From positions 13,316 to 77,315 of the forward strand of contig DATCZS010000023.1 in the NCBI GenBank assembly GCA_036525795.1: a stretch of DNA of 64,000 bases. The letters run 5' to 3'. Positions 63,821-64,000 of the stretch are shown one piece after another (position 1 is the stretch's first letter; every line of letters begins with the position of its first letter). Both the position numbers and the translations under genes were made by a program. The notes under the pieces were generated by a model that ran no database searches, was not told the DNA's origin, and worked only from the letters and a program-made list of their open reading frames with translations. The DNA is from DATCZS01 sp036525795 (GTDB lineage: Bacteria > Actinomycetota > Acidimicrobiia > Spongiisociales > ZC4RG35).

Positions 63821-64000
63821 GCCATCAGCCATCGGCCAACAGACAAGAGCGATCAGCCAACAGCCATCGGCGATCAGCGAATCTGGACGTGAGACGTGAG
63901 ACATGAGACGTGAGACGTGAGACGTGCGACGTGAGACGTGAGACGTGAGACGTGAGACGTGAGACGTGAGACGTGAGACGTGCGACGTGAGACGTGAGAC
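63821..64000 (+). repeat. Heptanucleotide-phased repeat array B, downstream of the threonine dehydratase
   Basis: Starting 14 bases after the stop codon, 7-base units continue to the window edge in one phase. Segment one has nine units (gccatca, gccatcg, gccaaca, gacaaga, gcgatca, gccaaca, gccatcg, gcgatca, gcgaatc). Segment two is near-perfect GAGACGT/GACGTGA over about 115 bases, with two variants containing gacgtgc that lie eight units (56 bp) apart. The array may continue outside the window. Confidence 0.92.

Noticed and set aside
63821..64000. CRISPR array at the right edge
   Set aside because: Seven-base units without unique spacers; it is a microsatellite-like repeat.

Overview
This window is about 64 kb of GC-rich actinobacterial chromosome. 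Many starts are GTG or TTG. Gene content and order point to Actinomycetota: a SigR/RsrA-type redox sigma/anti-sigma pair, a DUF2342 zinc metalloprotease, amtB-glnK-glnD, deazaflavin (F420)-type enzymes, and the conserved order metalloprotease-tilS-hpt-ftsH-folE-folP-folB-folK ... panC-coaX-lysS ... clpC. A deep-branching class such as Acidimicrobiia is plausible, but that is inference; no rRNA is present. Coding density is high, many neighbours overlap by 4 bp, no gene-free stretch exceeds 300 bp, and no phage, complete insertion sequence or CRISPR array is visible.

Layout. 0.2-6 kb (minus strand): radA-disA-carD-ispF-cysS-rlmB-tRNA-Thr, covering DNA repair, c-di-AMP, transcription, isoprenoid and translation functions. 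6.1-7.2 kb: a small membrane peptide and a surface-type zinc-ribbon/discoidin protein. 7.2-14.5 kb: a BmpA-type nucleoside ABC importer operon ending in a cytochrome P450, divergent from a queuosine-salvage glycosidase (Qng1/DUF2419). 14.5-16.2 kb: a two-gene ABC exporter. 16.4-21.7 kb: clpC, a polyprenyl diphosphate synthase, an unusual REC-degenerate GGDEF-REC protein and a dead receiver remnant. 21.7-26.5 kb: lysS-coaX-panC-DUF2520 and a HAD phosphatase. 26.6-32.3 kb: ftsH and the folate operon, containing a FolK fused to a membrane methyltransferase-like domain and a phosphatase-like protein without catalytic residues. 32.4-36.6 kb: hpt, tilS, metalloprotease, rsrA, sigR and a second tRNA-Thr. 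36.8-43.4 kb: holB-tmk-MFS, divergent topA, and an SDR. 43.4-48.4 kb: an F420-type enzyme, an MBL hydrolase and the ammonium operon amtB-glnK-glnD. 48.6-57.3 kb: a YgjV-GNAT fusion, a PNPOx protein, AtuA-like, enoyl-CoA hydratase and LLM proteins, an alpha/beta hydrolase, PIN-PhoH and an SLC13 transporter. 57.4-64 kb: a Cys-containing small protein, a methyltransferase, a tandem histidine phosphatase, a K+-dependent-type pyrophosphatase, a lipoprotein and a threonine dehydratase.

The most interesting signals are: (1) the possible queuosine nucleoside import/salvage locus at 7.2-14.5 kb; (2) a family of 7-bp-period repeats directly downstream of three genes (near 36.6, 59.85 and 63.8 kb), always in the orientation of the upstream gene; and (3) the two odd members of the folate operon. 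Several genes (topA best) have a -10-like hexamer 7-8 bases before the start codon and no Shine-Dalgarno sequence, suggesting leaderless transcripts.
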